A DNA stretch of 64,000 nucleotides from Endomicrobiales bacterium (GCA_023228045.1 JALOBY010000004.1:1-64000); one strand, 5' to 3'. Positions 36,257 through 45,991 are shown, numbered from the stretch's first letter. A program made the numbers and translations. The notes: generated by a model not told the origin, from the sequence alone.

Positions 36257-37014
36257 TTGTTTTGTGAGTGTTTTTCAATCCATGCAAGTAGGTGCTCGTC
36301 AAAACTGTCATTAAACATTGCTACGCCGTGCAGGCTTGCAGAACCGTTTTGAAAAACAGCGTTTTTATTTTGCTTAATTTTTGAGTAAAGAATTTGCGAG
36401 CTGTTGTATGCGTAAGTGTCGCCTGGTGATGCGGCAATAAAAATAGGTCTTTTATTAAAAGATTCAATGCTCTGTTCTGTTTTTAGCCCTGCATAGTTTA
36501 AACCAGGTGAAAGTAAAACAAGTTGTTGAATAGTTTTATTATCTGCCGCAAAAATTAGGGCAACATTCGCACCTAAACTTGCACCCATAACACCGACTTT
36601 TGATGGTTTAATAGATAAGTTGGTTTTCAGATAATCTAGCGCACTGGCGAGGTCTGAGGGCATTTTAGACCAATTAGATCCATCTCCGCCGTAGCCAAAA
36701 GTTCTATAATCTATTGCACCCTTATTTGTATAAAAAGTGCTTTCCCCATGTCCGCGTGCGTCGTAGGCAAAAAATCCATAGCCATGCTTTTGCAGTTTAT
36801 CTGCAAATGACTGCCATTCATTTTTTGAGCTTCCAAGCCCGTGCAAAAGTATAAATGTAGTTTTATTGTTTTGTGGTTTTTTAAAATTAGCCTTAATAAC
36901 TACACCGTCTTTTGTTTCAAACTCTACCTTCTGGCCAAATGTTTCAGCGGATATTGACATAGAAAAACTTAGTGGTATTAAAAATAAGAGTATTGAAACT
37001 ATTTTGTTTTTCAT
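36253..37014 (-). CDS. Exported alpha/beta hydrolase
   Basis: The 253-residue protein has a signal peptide (about residues 1-23, ending SISA). An alpha/beta-hydrolase fold follows, with the oxyanion-loop LLHGLGSSKNEW, the nucleophile GASLG (about residue 150) and a late histidine in LHGVAMF. It probably acts in the periplasm. The substrate (ester, lipid or acyl) cannot be read. Confidence 0.8.
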   Translation of the reverse strand: MKNKIVSILLFLIPLSFSMSISAETFGQKVEFETKDGVVIKANFKKPQNNKTTFILLHGLGSSKNEWQSFADKLQKHGYGFFAYDARGHGESTFYTNKGAIDYRTFGYGGDGSNWSKMPSDLASALDYLKTNLSIKPSKVGVMGASLGANVALIFAADNKTIQQLVLLSPGLNYAGLKTEQSIESFNKRPIFIAASPGDTYAYNSSQILYSKIKQNKNAVFQNGSASLHGVAMFNDSFDEHLLAWIEKHSQNK

Positions 37015-37065
37015 AAGTTGAAAATGTGTTTTTAATAAAAATACAACTTTATTTTAAAGAAAATA

Positions 37066-38502
37066 TTAGTATTTAAGAATTGGTTTTCTTGCAGCTTCAA
37101 CTTCGTTTAAGCGCGAGACAGGTGTTGTTAAAGGGGCGGTTTTTAGCAGCTTGGAATTTTGCCTTGCCTCAACCAACACTTTTTTAAGCGTATCTGCAAA
37201 TTCATCAAGCGTCTGTTTTGACTCGGTTTCTGTTGGTTCTATCATTATGGCTTCTTCAACGATAAGCGGAAAGTATATGGTTGGAGCATAATAACCGTAA
37301 TCTAAAAGCCGTTTTGCAATGTCAATTGTGCGTATGCCAAACTCTTTTAATGGCTTGCCGCTAAGAACAAACTCATGCAGACAACGGTTGCCGGCCGGCG
37401 TGGGCAACACATTTTTTAAAAGTGCAAGCAGATAGTTCGCGTTAATAACAGCCTGCTGGCAAGATTTTTTTATTCCATCGCAGCCAAGGGCAAGAATATA
37501 TGTGTATGCCTTTAGTAATACAGGAATGTTGCCGTAAAATGAACGAAGCATTCCTATAGTTTTTGTGGCTGAATAATCTAAATAATAGCCGCTATTGTTT
37601 TTTGATATTATCGGTATAGGTAAAAACTCTTTTAGGTGTTTTTTTACACCAACAGGGCCCGCGCCCGGGCCACCGCCGCCGTGCGGTGTTGAAAAAGTTT
37701 TGTGCAAGTTGATGTGCATTATGTCAAAGCCAAGGTCAGCAGGCCTTACCATCCCCATAAGAGCGTTAAGGTTTGCCCCATCGTAGTAAAGCAATGATCC
37801 ATTTTCATGCGCCATTGAACAAATTTCTAAAATTTCTTTTTCAAAAACACCGAGCGTGTTTGGCACTGTGAACATTAAACAGGCAACATCGGAGTTTAAA
37901 ATTAGTTTAAGTTTACCAGGGTCTATATGGCCATCGGGTTCTGAGTGTATTGAAACTATCTCAAAGCCGGCTAGTGCCGCTGAGGCCGGGTTTGTTCCGT
38001 GCGCTGAGTCGGGAACTATTATTTTTGTTCTTTTTTGCCCGATAGATTTAAAATAAGCTCTTGCAATTAGCAGACCTGTAAATTCGCCGTTTGCGCCTGC
38101 CGATGGCTGAAGAGTAAAAGCGTCCATGCCGCTTATTTCGCAAAGCGCATTTTGCAGGCCAAAAAGAGCTTCTAATGTGCCCTGTGTGGTTTCTTGACTT
38201 TGCAGAGGATGCAGGTTTGTAAAAGCGTCTAGTGCGGTTATTTTTTCGTTTATAATTGGGTTATACTTCATTGTGCATGAGCCGAGCGGATAAAAGTTTG
38301 CGGCAAGAGAGTAGTTAAGCTTTGAAAGACGCGTAAAGTGCCTAATTAACTCCGGCTCAGATATTTCAGGAAGTTCCGGCTTGTTTTTACGAAGTAAATT
38401 GCATGGTAAAGAGTTTTTTGCCACATTCGCGCAGTCATTTGGTGGTGTGCTTGCACAGCGTTTGCCAAAAACTGATATTTCGTTTAATAGTTTTTCTGTC
38501 AT
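37066..38502 (-). CDS. gcvPB: Glycine decarboxylase P-protein subunit 2
   Basis: The 478-residue PLP-binding half of the two-subunit P-protein decarboxylates glycine and passes the aminomethyl group to GcvH. The PLP lysine is in HINLHKTFSTPHGGGGPG. The start region SNYSLAANFYPLGSCTMKYNP is typical. Its start overlaps gcvPA by 4 bases. Confidence 0.95.
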   Translation of the reverse strand: MTEKLLNEISVFGKRCASTPPNDCANVAKNSLPCNLLRKNKPELPEISEPELIRHFTRLSKLNYSLAANFYPLGSCTMKYNPIINEKITALDAFTNLHPLQSQETTQGTLEALFGLQNALCEISGMDAFTLQPSAGANGEFTGLLIARAYFKSIGQKRTKIIVPDSAHGTNPASAALAGFEIVSIHSEPDGHIDPGKLKLILNSDVACLMFTVPNTLGVFEKEILEICSMAHENGSLLYYDGANLNALMGMVRPADLGFDIMHINLHKTFSTPHGGGGPGAGPVGVKKHLKEFLPIPIISKNNSGYYLDYSATKTIGMLRSFYGNIPVLLKAYTYILALGCDGIKKSCQQAVINANYLLALLKNVLPTPAGNRCLHEFVLSGKPLKEFGIRTIDIAKRLLDYGYYAPTIYFPLIVEEAIMIEPTETESKQTLDEFADTLKKVLVEARQNSKLLKTAPLTTPVSRLNEVEAARKPILKY

Positions 38503-39836
38503 TTTACTGCCTCTAATATATTTACAAGTTTATCAATTTCTTCTTTTGTGCGTAGTTCAGTAACACAGAAAAGCAAGACATCTTTTTTATTTCCATCAAA
38601 GTGAGCAACTTCAACAGGGCCGAGAATTTTATTTTCAAAAAGTGCTTTTTGAATGTTTGCAATATTTTTTGTTGTTGTAATTGCAAACTCGTTAAAAAAT
38701 GGTACATCTTTATATAAAGCCTCAAACCCGTTTAACGCTGTAATTTTATTAAAAGCGTAATGGCTTTTTGCAATATTGGCTTCCCCTATTTCTTTAAGAC
38801 CCTGTGGCCCGAGAGCCGCGAGATACGCGCATGCCGCAAGGGCGTTTAACGCTGAATTTGTGCAAATATTTGATGCTGCTTTTTCCCTGCGAATGTGCTG
38901 CTCACGCGACTGCAATGTAAGCACAAAACCAACGCGGCCATTTGTATCGTGCGTTTTGCCAACAAATCTACCAGGAAGTTTCCATGTGTAAGCACTTTTC
39001 GCGCTCATAAAACCAAACAATGAGCCGCCAAAACTTGTTGGGTTACCAAGTACTTGGCCTTCCCCAACGCAAATATCCGCGCCGCACTCACCAGGTGATT
39101 GAAGTACTCCAAGTGCTATCGGGTTTGCGGCAACAATAAATAGAGCTTTATCTTTTATTTTTTCTTTGATGGTCTGCAGATCTTCAATTATTCCAAAAAA
39201 GTTTGGCGATTGAATAAGAATACCCGCTGTTTCTTCATTGATTAAATTACTTAATGCGCTTAGGTTTGTTAAACCATTTTCCATAGGTACTTCAATTAGT
39301 TTAATTGATGAACCTTCAAGATATGTTTTTGTAACGGCTATATAGTGCGGGTGAACGCCGCTTGAGTAAATAATTTTATTTTTCCCACTCAAGCGAGCGG
39401 CAAGCAGGCATGCCTCCGCACAGGCCGAAGCTCCGTCGTAAAGAGATGCGTTTGCAACATCCATAGAGGTTAGCGCGCACAGCATGCTTTGGTATTCAAA
39501 TATTGCCTGTAATGTGCCTTGGCTTGCTTCTGGTTGGTATGGTGTGTAGGCAGTGTAAAACTCTGAGCGGCCAATTACTTCGCTAACTACGCTTGGAATG
39601 AAATGTTCATAAATGCCTGCGCCTTTGTACGAAACATAATTTTTTATTGAAGTGTTTTTAGATGACAAATCGGAAAGCTTTTTAAAAAGAGTGTGCTCAT
39701 CTAATCCTTCCGGAAGGTTAAGCCTTTTTATTTGTGCCTTTTGCGGAATAATGTCAAATAATGCTTCTACTGAGTCAACGCCAATTACACCTAACATTTC
39801 CTGTTTTTCTTTTTCTGTTACCGGTATATAGTTCAT
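38499..39836 (-). CDS. gcvPA: Glycine decarboxylase P-protein subunit 1
   Basis: The 445-residue N-terminal-half subunit pairs with GcvPB. It shows FYTAYTPYQPEASQGTLQ, YDGASACAEA and GGSLFGFMS, all family features. The split form is common outside Proteobacteria and Actinobacteria. No ribosome site is evident before the ATG, and a 66-base gap separates it from gcvH. Confidence 0.95.
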   Translation of the reverse strand: MNYIPVTEKEKQEMLGVIGVDSVEALFDIIPQKAQIKRLNLPEGLDEHTLFKKLSDLSSKNTSIKNYVSYKGAGIYEHFIPSVVSEVIGRSEFYTAYTPYQPEASQGTLQAIFEYQSMLCALTSMDVANASLYDGASACAEACLLAARLSGKNKIIYSSGVHPHYIAVTKTYLEGSSIKLIEVPMENGLTNLSALSNLINEETAGILIQSPNFFGIIEDLQTIKEKIKDKALFIVAANPIALGVLQSPGECGADICVGEGQVLGNPTSFGGSLFGFMSAKSAYTWKLPGRFVGKTHDTNGRVGFVLTLQSREQHIRREKAASNICTNSALNALAACAYLAALGPQGLKEIGEANIAKSHYAFNKITALNGFEALYKDVPFFNEFAITTTKNIANIQKALFENKILGPVEVAHFDGNKKDVLLFCVTELRTKEEIDKLVNILEAVK

Positions 39837-39902
39837 AGTATTTTTTAAGTTGGTGATTTAAGATTTTTGCGATAACGCTGAAAAACACTTAACAAATTTT
39901 CT

Positions 39903-40283
39903 TTATTTTATTGATTCTAAATAACCATTCACATCAAGTAACTCGTCAAGTTGTTGTTGGTTTGTTACTTCAATTTCAATAAGGTAACCGGCACCGTAAG
40001 GGTCTTGGTTTATAAGTTCAGGGCTTGCGTTGAGATTATTGTTTATTGCAGTTATTTTGCCAGAGACCGGTGCGTATATATCAAATGCCGATTTTACCGA
40101 CTCAACAACAACGCATGGCGCGCCTTTTTCTACCATTTTGCCAATCGCAGGCAGCTCTACATGAACTATATCGGTTATTTCGTGTTGGGCATGGTCTGTA
40201 ATGCCAACAGTTATTTTATTTTTTGATACCCTTGCCCATTCGTGAGTTTTCGTGTATTTTAATTCATTTGGTGTTAACGACAT
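39903..40283 (-). CDS. gcvH: Glycine cleavage system H protein
   Basis: The 126-residue lipoyl carrier protein has the lipoylated lysine in VVVESVKSAFDIYAP. AAGGAGAG precedes the ATG at the right spacing. It shuttles the aminomethyl group between the P, T and L proteins, all of which are encoded in this run. Confidence 0.96.
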   Translation of the reverse strand: MSLTPNELKYTKTHEWARVSKNKITVGITDHAQHEITDIVHVELPAIGKMVEKGAPCVVVESVKSAFDIYAPVSGKITAINNNLNASPELINQDPYGAGYLIEIEVTNQQQLDELLDVNGYLESIK

Positions 40284-40320
40284 AAATTTCTCTCCTTGTA
40301 TGCCAAATCTGTGGCATTAA

Positions 40321-41394
40321 TTATTTTACTCTCTTATAAAAAGGCATTTTAACAATGGTTGCCGGTCTGTTTTGCCCATGCACAACAACTCCAACGCGCT
40401 CGCCATCTTGCGCGTTGAAATTTAAAAATGCAGTTGCAATACCTTTTTTTAGCGTTGGCGAGAATGTGCCAGAAGCAACTTTTCCCACACTCTTAGACCC
40501 AAAAATTATATCACAATTATGTCTTGGAATGCCACTATCAAGCACAATGCCTTTTAGATATTTATTAAGCCCATTTTTAGTTTGTAAAAGCAGAGCATCT
40601 TTGCCAATAAAATCTTTGTCAAATGATACTGCCCATGAAAGCCCTGCATCAAGTGGTGTTGTTTTGTCGTCAAGCTCGTTACCATACAAAGGCATTCCGG
40701 CTTCAAGGCGCAGAGTGTCTCTTGCGCCAAGTCCACATGGTTTTGCTCCATTTATAATAAGTTGGTCAAATAAATCCGCGGCATAAGTATTATCAATTAT
40801 TATCTCAAAGCCATCTTCACCCGTATAACCTGTGCGGGCAATTAGTGCAAAGCCGCTAAGCTTTTTAATAAATTCAGGTTTTATAAAGCCAAAGTATGGT
40901 ATTTGCGAAAGGTCACTTTTAAGCAATGTTTGTAAAATGTTTTGCGCGTTTGGGCCTTGCAGGGCAAGCAAAGAAAGAGCTCCGCTTAAATCTTCAAGAG
41001 TAGATTGCCAAAGGTGAGATTGTATCCAATTAAAATCTGTTGCTTTATTTGATGAATTAATGATAATTATAAATGAGTCTTGAGATAAACGGTAAATAAT
41101 TAAATCATCTGTTGTTCCACCGGAATCATTTAAAAGTAAACCGTATTTTGCTTTGCCGATTGGTATAGTTGAAACCTTTGAGGTTACCAGTTTTTCAAGT
41201 GACTCAACACTACCCTCCCCTTTAAGTAAAAACTCACCCATATGAGAGGCGTCAAAAACCCCTGCCGATTTTCTAACAGTATTATGCTCATCAAGCATAG
41301 AAGAGTAATAAAGCGGCATATCCCAGCCGGCAAAGTCTACCATTTTTGCGCCCAAGTCAAGATGTTTTTGATGTAGAGATGTTTTATGAAGCAT
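40321..41394 (-). CDS. gcvT: Glycine cleavage system T protein (aminomethyltransferase)
   Basis: The 357-residue protein transfers the methylene unit to tetrahydrofolate. I place the start at 41394 (MLHKTSLHQKH), with AAAAAGGA upstream. The frame is open for 75 more codons, but these are encoded by the palindromic element E2 and do not match the family. Motifs include MVDFAGWDMPLYY, FDASHMGEFLL, GYTGEDGFEI and RDTLRLEAGMPLYG. Confidence 0.95.
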   Translation of the reverse strand: MLHKTSLHQKHLDLGAKMVDFAGWDMPLYYSSMLDEHNTVRKSAGVFDASHMGEFLLKGEGSVESLEKLVTSKVSTIPIGKAKYGLLLNDSGGTTDDLIIYRLSQDSFIIIINSSNKATDFNWIQSHLWQSTLEDLSGALSLLALQGPNAQNILQTLLKSDLSQIPYFGFIKPEFIKKLSGFALIARTGYTGEDGFEIIIDNTYAADLFDQLIINGAKPCGLGARDTLRLEAGMPLYGNELDDKTTPLDAGLSWAVSFDKDFIGKDALLLQTKNGLNKYLKGIVLDSGIPRHNCDIIFGSKSVGKVASGTFSPTLKKGIATAFLNFNAQDGERVGVVVHGQNRPATIVKMPFYKRVK

Positions 41395-41411
41395 TTTATA
41401 AGTCCTTTTTA

Positions 41412-41574
41412 AAACCCGAATTTTGCAATAGGGTTTGGAATTCGTCAAAAGATATGGGGCATTTTTTTCCGCAAAACTTTTGCAAATGGAATAACCATTC
41501 GTTACAATTTTTTCGTTAAAACTGCCTCCATCTCTTTCGCCTCGGTTCTCAAACCTATTACAAAATGCGGGTTT
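41412..41574 (-). repeat. 163-bp palindromic element, copy E2
   Basis: This copy reads, on the minus strand, almost the same as E3 on the plus strand (46890-47051). The ends are inverted repeats (aaaacccgaattttgcaatagg against cctattacaaaatgcgggttt), and the inner arms pair through gatggaggca/tgccccatatc to a centre gaatggttattccatt. It fills the gap between lpdA and gcvT, and lpdA runs into it for about 73 bases. Confidence 0.88.
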
Positions 41575-42905
41575 GAACATAATGGAAGCTCTATTGCCCC
41601 ATAATTTGCAACTTCGCAAGATGAGTTTATGGCCTCTGAAATTGACGGATGGAAAAATAGTTCGCGTTTTAGGGAAGATATAAGCATTTTGTTTTTAATT
41701 GCAATTGTAAAAACAGCTATAAGCTCTTCAGCATTTTGCCCGACTATAGATGCACCTGTAATTACTTGTGATATTTTATCAAAGAATATTTTTACAAAGC
41801 CGTTGCGTTCATTTTCTAAAAATGCGCGAGAGTTTGCAGAAATTGGAAATTTTACACTTTCGCTTTGGCTGTTGTTTTGTGTTTGTCCAACCCATGCCGC
41901 CTGAGGAAATGAAAAAACGGCCCATGGGATAGCCGAATAATCAACCGTTTGTTTTGCGCCAAGAGCATTTTCTGCTGCGGCAATGCCTTGTGCCGAAGCA
42001 ACATGGGCAAGCGCGGCTTTAGCGGTAACATCGCCCGCGGCATAAATGTTTTTAATATTCGTGCACATAAACTCATCTACAGGTATGTAATTTTGCGTGG
42101 AGTTTATGAGAGCGTTATTAAGTGATAACTTGTTTAACACAGGCCTTCTTCCAGATGACACTAAAATTTTTTCAAAATCAGCAAAGTTGACATCAAAACT
42201 GTTTGTGCCTTTAAGTATTTTTACCCCTTGTCGCAATAAATTTTTCTCTATCTCGGTTGCTAAATCTATATCGGCAGAAGGCAAAATTTGTTTTTGAATC
42301 TCCAGTAATGTAACAGTACTGCCAAATTCAGAAAATATTGATGCAAACTCTACCCCAACCGCACCGGCGCCGATAATTAAAAGCGATTGCGGGAGTTTAT
42401 CTAACTTAAGAATTTCATTTGAAGTTAGAAGTTTGCTTTGGTCTATATTTATGTTGCTTGGTATTGACGGTTCTGCTCCGCTTGCAATGATAATTTTTTT
42501 TGCCGTTATTGTTCTATTGCCGTTGTTATTTTCAATTAGTATGGTGTTTGCGTCTTTAAAACTTGCAGTGCCTTCAATTACTTCTATTTTGTAGCTGTTA
42601 ATTGTTGCAAGTAAACCTTTGCGAAGTGCGGATATATTTTTTTTAAGTAAGCTGTTTGCTAATGAAAAATTAAACTCTGAATTTGCACAAGTTATTGCGT
42701 ATGAGGAAGTTTTTGATTGCTTCTTTTTTGTTTTCGCAACTTCCCAGAGAAATTTTGTTGGAATACAGCCACGGTTTAGGCAAGTTCCCCCAATAAGAGA
42801 ATTATCTATTAATGCCGTTTTTGCCTTAAGTTGGGCAGATCTTATTGCTGCACTATGCCCGGCAGGCCCTGAACCTATAATTGCAACATCAAAATTTTCT
42901 ATCAT
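41502..42905 (-). CDS. lpdA: Dihydrolipoamide dehydrogenase (L protein)
   Basis: The 467-residue FAD enzyme reoxidises the GcvH dihydrolipoyl group. It has IIGSGPAGHSAAIRS, the redox disulfide GGTCLNRGCIPTK (Cys42 and Cys47), LLIIGAGAVGVEFASIF, IYAAGDVT, and the active-site histidine in FFHPSISEAI. The last 20-odd residues (after ELPLCSN) are encoded inside palindromic element E2 and have no counterpart in the family, so the insertion replaced or extended the natural C-terminus. It begins the lpdA-gcvT-gcvH-gcvPA-gcvPB run. Confidence 0.93.
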   Translation of the reverse strand: MIENFDVAIIGSGPAGHSAAIRSAQLKAKTALIDNSLIGGTCLNRGCIPTKFLWEVAKTKKKQSKTSSYAITCANSEFNFSLANSLLKKNISALRKGLLATINSYKIEVIEGTASFKDANTILIENNNGNRTITAKKIIIASGAEPSIPSNINIDQSKLLTSNEILKLDKLPQSLLIIGAGAVGVEFASIFSEFGSTVTLLEIQKQILPSADIDLATEIEKNLLRQGVKILKGTNSFDVNFADFEKILVSSGRRPVLNKLSLNNALINSTQNYIPVDEFMCTNIKNIYAAGDVTAKAALAHVASAQGIAAAENALGAKQTVDYSAIPWAVFSFPQAAWVGQTQNNSQSESVKFPISANSRAFLENERNGFVKIFFDKISQVITGASIVGQNAEELIAVFTIAIKNKMLISSLKRELFFHPSISEAINSSCEVANYGAIELPLCSNPHFVIGLRTEAKEMEAVLTKKL

Positions 42906-42921
42906 ATAATTTAAGTTACTA

Positions 42922-42985
42922 GAAATAAAAATAGACCCCTTTTGGGTCGCGTAGTTATGTTACAATAATCAACTTTACAAAGCAA
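42922..42985 (-). promoter_or_regulatory. Possible lpdA promoter with a short hairpin in its leader
   Basis: On the minus strand TTGCTT and TAACAT (42957-42962) have a 17-base spacer. The transcript would begin at about 42950, directly at the hairpin gaccc-aaaag-gggtc followed by tatttttattt. The hairpin could end mscS transcription or sit in the gcv leader. No glycine riboswitch motif is seen. Confidence 0.35.
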
Positions 42986-43021
42986 ATTTATGTTTTTAAA
43001 CTTGACTTAAAAAGGAAAAAA

Positions 43022-44074
43022 TTAAACTTCTTTTTTTAGATAAACAACGCGTTGCGGGAAGGGTATTTCTATGTTTTCTTGGTTAAAGCGTTTGTGCAAG
43101 CGTTTAATAAACTCGTGTGTTAGCAGATATTGTTCGCTAAACTGTTTTATTCTAAAAACAACCTTAAATGAGATTGCCGAGTCGCCAAATGAGGTAAAAC
43201 GCAGGACTGGATCTGTTGAGCAAAGTGCGTCTGGGAGTGCCTTAATGGTTTGCGATGCAACTTCTAATGCTACTTTTTCAACAAAATCTAAGTTGCTTGT
43301 ATAGCTTACCGAACAATCAACCGAGGCCGCCATCTCTCTTTCTATTTGATCAAAGTTAACAACAGTTGATGATGCCAATTTTGAATTTGGAATTATTACA
43401 ATATTATTATTTAATTGTTTTATTCTAGTTGAGCGCCAACCAATGTCAAGGACAACGCCTTCTTGCCCACCATCTGTTTTTATGTAGTCGCCGGTTAAGA
43501 TTTGTTTACTTGCCAATATGTGAAAACCGGCAAATAAATTTGATAGTGTTTCTTGTAGAGCCAATGCTACTGCAAGTGAGCCAACTCCAAGCGCTGTAAG
43601 CAACGGGGCTATTGAAACACCAAGGTGAGACAGTAACATTAGCACACCAAGCGCTATTATTACAATTTTTGCCGTATTTTCTATGAGTGAACTTGAAGGC
43701 AGTTTAAGTGCGTCGTTGTTTGTATATGTCTTAATAAGTAATGCCGTGAAATTTGATGTAAGAAGTGTTGCAGATATAATCCATAAGGATATGAGTGCTT
43801 TGTTAATTAGTGGAAAATTTAAACCTGGCAGTTGCACAGCCGAGAATGCAAAATAAGAGCCAATTAACATTGACCAAAATATTATATGCGGGCCGCTTGT
43901 GGCAATTACAATATCGTCAAGTTGTGTTTTTGTGTTTTTTGCGACCTTTGTAAAATACGCGAAAATTATTTTTTTGAAAATATACCCCACAAAAACAGAA
44001 AAAAGCACAATTGCAGCAACTTTAGACATTGCAATCCAATTAATTTGCAGGTAGTTTAACAAGTGTGCTTTCAT
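43022..44074 (-). CDS. Small-conductance mechanosensitive channel (MscS family)
   Basis: The 350-residue protein has membrane helices near residues 15-35, 60-80, 90-110 and 130-150. The pore-lining TM3 region (ALGVGSLAVALALQETLSNLFAGFHI) has its Gly/Ala pattern, and the beta domain follows (DYIKTDGGQEGVVLDIGWRS, VIIPNSKLASSTV). It opens under hypo-osmotic stress to release solutes. The longer N-terminus is seen in many YbiO/YnaI-type members. Confidence 0.9.
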   Translation of the reverse strand: MKAHLLNYLQINWIAMSKVAAIVLFSVFVGYIFKKIIFAYFTKVAKNTKTQLDDIVIATSGPHIIFWSMLIGSYFAFSAVQLPGLNFPLINKALISLWIISATLLTSNFTALLIKTYTNNDALKLPSSSLIENTAKIVIIALGVLMLLSHLGVSIAPLLTALGVGSLAVALALQETLSNLFAGFHILASKQILTGDYIKTDGGQEGVVLDIGWRSTRIKQLNNNIVIIPNSKLASSTVVNFDQIEREMAASVDCSVSYTSNLDFVEKVALEVASQTIKALPDALCSTDPVLRFTSFGDSAISFKVVFRIKQFSEQYLLTHEFIKRLHKRFNQENIEIPFPQRVVYLKKEV

Positions 44075-44081
44075 TGGTTTA

Positions 44082-44429
44082 TCACCTTGATGGTTTTTCT
44101 GCTTTTTTCTGGCAGGCTATACAGCAACGCACCCAAGGCAAAGCTTCTAAGCGCGCAGGTGCAATTTTGCATTGACAAAGTTCACAGTTTCCGTATGTGG
44201 CTTTTTCAATTCTTCTTAGTGCAAGTTCTATTTCGTCAAGTATAACTCTTTCATTATCGGCTAATTCAAAAAGCATTTCTTTTTCGGCATTTTGTGTGGC
44301 ACTGTCAATTTCGTCGCCAATTTCGGCATCTATAAGGTCGTGTTCTTTTGATGATTTTACAATGCTTACAAGATCTTTACGCTTTTCCAGCAGAATTTTT
44401 TTGAATTTTGCAGCATCTTTTTTGTTCAT
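44082..44429 (-). CDS. DksA/TraR-type zinc-finger protein
   Basis: From the ATG at 44429, which has GGGAGTTG upstream, the protein is 115 residues. It has a helical coiled-coil part (KKDAAKFKKILLEKRKDL), then GDEIDSATQNAEKE. The C4 zinc finger is CELCQCKI...RCCIACQ. The frame extends upstream but overlaps the previous gene and lacks a ribosome site. It may bind RNA polymerase like DksA, or act as a general TraR-family stress protein. Confidence 0.88.
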   Translation of the reverse strand: MNKKDAAKFKKILLEKRKDLVSIVKSSKEHDLIDAEIGDEIDSATQNAEKEMLFELADNERVILDEIELALRRIEKATYGNCELCQCKIAPARLEALPWVRCCIACQKKAEKPSR

Positions 44430-44460
44430 TTTCAACTCCCATTTTAGTTTTGTCTTATTG

Positions 44461-45915
44461 TTAGTTTGATACAATTTTTACTGTTCTAAGTTGATCGGTC
44501 TCCTGGCCGCTTATTCTAATGTCTTTTGCAGATATATCCAGAAGATATTCACAAATTTCTTTAGTTATTCTTTCCCCGGGTATAAGAACCGGTATGCCAG
44601 GAGGGTATGGTGTTAGAGTTTGTGCTGCAATTCGTCCAATAGCCTTTTTTAGAGGCACTCTTTTGATTTTTGAAGAAAGAAAAACTTCTCTTGGCATTAA
44701 TACCATTTCAGTTGCAAGAGATGGTATTTGCAAAATCCAGTTTTTTTGGTTCCCTTTATATTTTTTTTCAAAGTCTTCTAACGCATTTACAAGGATTGTT
44801 ACATCTTTTCTGGTGGAGCCTATGCCCATTATGGCAATCAAGTTAAAAATATCAGCACAGTCAACCTGAACATTATATTCCTTTGCCAATATGTCTTCAA
44901 TATGATAACCGGTAAAGCCTGTTCTGGTTACATTTATTGTAAGCTTTGTCAGGTCAAGGTCGTAACCTTGTTTTCTTATTTCTTGGCGGCTGAAGCAATA
45001 AAAGTTATTTAGTTTTGCAATTCGCCTTCTTGCATATTCAGCATGGCTTATAACTTTGTCTAACATCTGGTAGCCGTGCAGCCATGCCTGTCTGCGTGCC
45101 ATATCTATGCTTGCAAGTGTAAGATAATTTGGGCTGGTGGTTTGAAGCATTGATACAACTTTTTTAACACGGTTTAAATCTATAAGGTTTGATTTAAAGT
45201 GTAGCACGGAACCTTGCGATATGGCTGAAAGAATTTTATGTGTTGACTGAACACAAAGGTCTGCGCCCGCGTCAACAGCGGATATAGGAAGTTCCTTGTT
45301 AAACTTAAGGTGTGGTCCATGTGCTTCGTCAACTAAAAGAATTTTACCGCGGCTGTGGCAGATGTCAGCTATTTTTTGCAGGTCTGTTGTTATTCCGTTA
45401 TAGGTTGGGCTGGTTATAAATACTGCTTTTGCTTCCGGATATTGGTTAAGAGCATTTTCTATTTGCTCGGGTGATGAGTCAAAAATAATGTCTAAATTTT
45501 GATCAATTTTTGGCTGAATCCATATTGGCCAAACACCTGAAAGAATAAGCCCGGCCATTATAGATTTATGAGCATTGCGTGACACTATAACCGAGTCACC
45601 CGGGTTGCATGCTGAAAGGAACATAGACATATTTCCGCCAGAAGAACCATTTACAAGAAAGAAAGAATGCTCAACGCCATAAAGCTCTGCCATAAGTTCC
45701 TGAGCTTTTTTTATTGGGCCTGTTGGGTCATGAAGTGAATCAACTTCCGGAAAAATTGTAACATCCATGGTGTACATATTTTTCCCGGTAAATGCTTTTA
45801 AGCGTTGGTCTATGCCGTGTCCATTTTTGTGCCCCGGAGTATGAAAAGAAACTACATCCCTTTTTGCATGGGCAAGTAATGTTTCAAAAAGTGGTGCTTT
45901 GTCTTGTTTATTCAT
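44461..45915 (-). CDS. Orn/Lys/Arg decarboxylase family (fold I, SpeA-like)
   Basis: The 484-residue PLP enzyme starts VVSFHTPGHKNGHG, has FLVNGSSGGNM, LLVDEAHGPHL and the PLP lysine in STHKILSAISQGS. The C-terminal domain includes LTPYPPGIPVLIPGE. The length and lack of an N-terminal wing domain match the Bacillus SpeA/Cad group. Arginine or lysine as substrate cannot be decided by eye. It has its own consensus promoter and is followed by the DksA-like gene. Confidence 0.88.
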   Translation of the reverse strand: MNKQDKAPLFETLLAHAKRDVVSFHTPGHKNGHGIDQRLKAFTGKNMYTMDVTIFPEVDSLHDPTGPIKKAQELMAELYGVEHSFFLVNGSSGGNMSMFLSACNPGDSVIVSRNAHKSIMAGLILSGVWPIWIQPKIDQNLDIIFDSSPEQIENALNQYPEAKAVFITSPTYNGITTDLQKIADICHSRGKILLVDEAHGPHLKFNKELPISAVDAGADLCVQSTHKILSAISQGSVLHFKSNLIDLNRVKKVVSMLQTTSPNYLTLASIDMARRQAWLHGYQMLDKVISHAEYARRRIAKLNNFYCFSRQEIRKQGYDLDLTKLTINVTRTGFTGYHIEDILAKEYNVQVDCADIFNLIAIMGIGSTRKDVTILVNALEDFEKKYKGNQKNWILQIPSLATEMVLMPREVFLSSKIKRVPLKKAIGRIAAQTLTPYPPGIPVLIPGERITKEICEYLLDISAKDIRISGQETDQLRTVKIVSN

Positions 45916-45962
45916 TTCCCCAAACCTTTGATAAGGCAGAAGTTAATTGCATATGACGGGAG

Positions 45963-45991
45963 TTTATATAAATTTCTAATACCTATGTCAA
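45963..45991 (-). promoter_or_regulatory. Promoter of the Orn/Lys/Arg decarboxylase gene
   Basis: TTGACA (45986-45991) and TATAAA (45963-45968) are separated by 17 bases on the minus strand, giving a predicted leader of about 40 bases. Confidence 0.75.

Noticed and set aside
40321..41619. gcvT with a 75-codon N-terminal extension
   Set aside because: The extension is encoded by palindromic element E2 and overlaps lpdA. The family start with a ribosome site is at 41394.
42906..43021. Glycine riboswitch for the gcv operon
   Set aside because: No paired glycine aptamer core is visible before lpdA, gcvT, gcvH or gcvPA. There is only a short hairpin.
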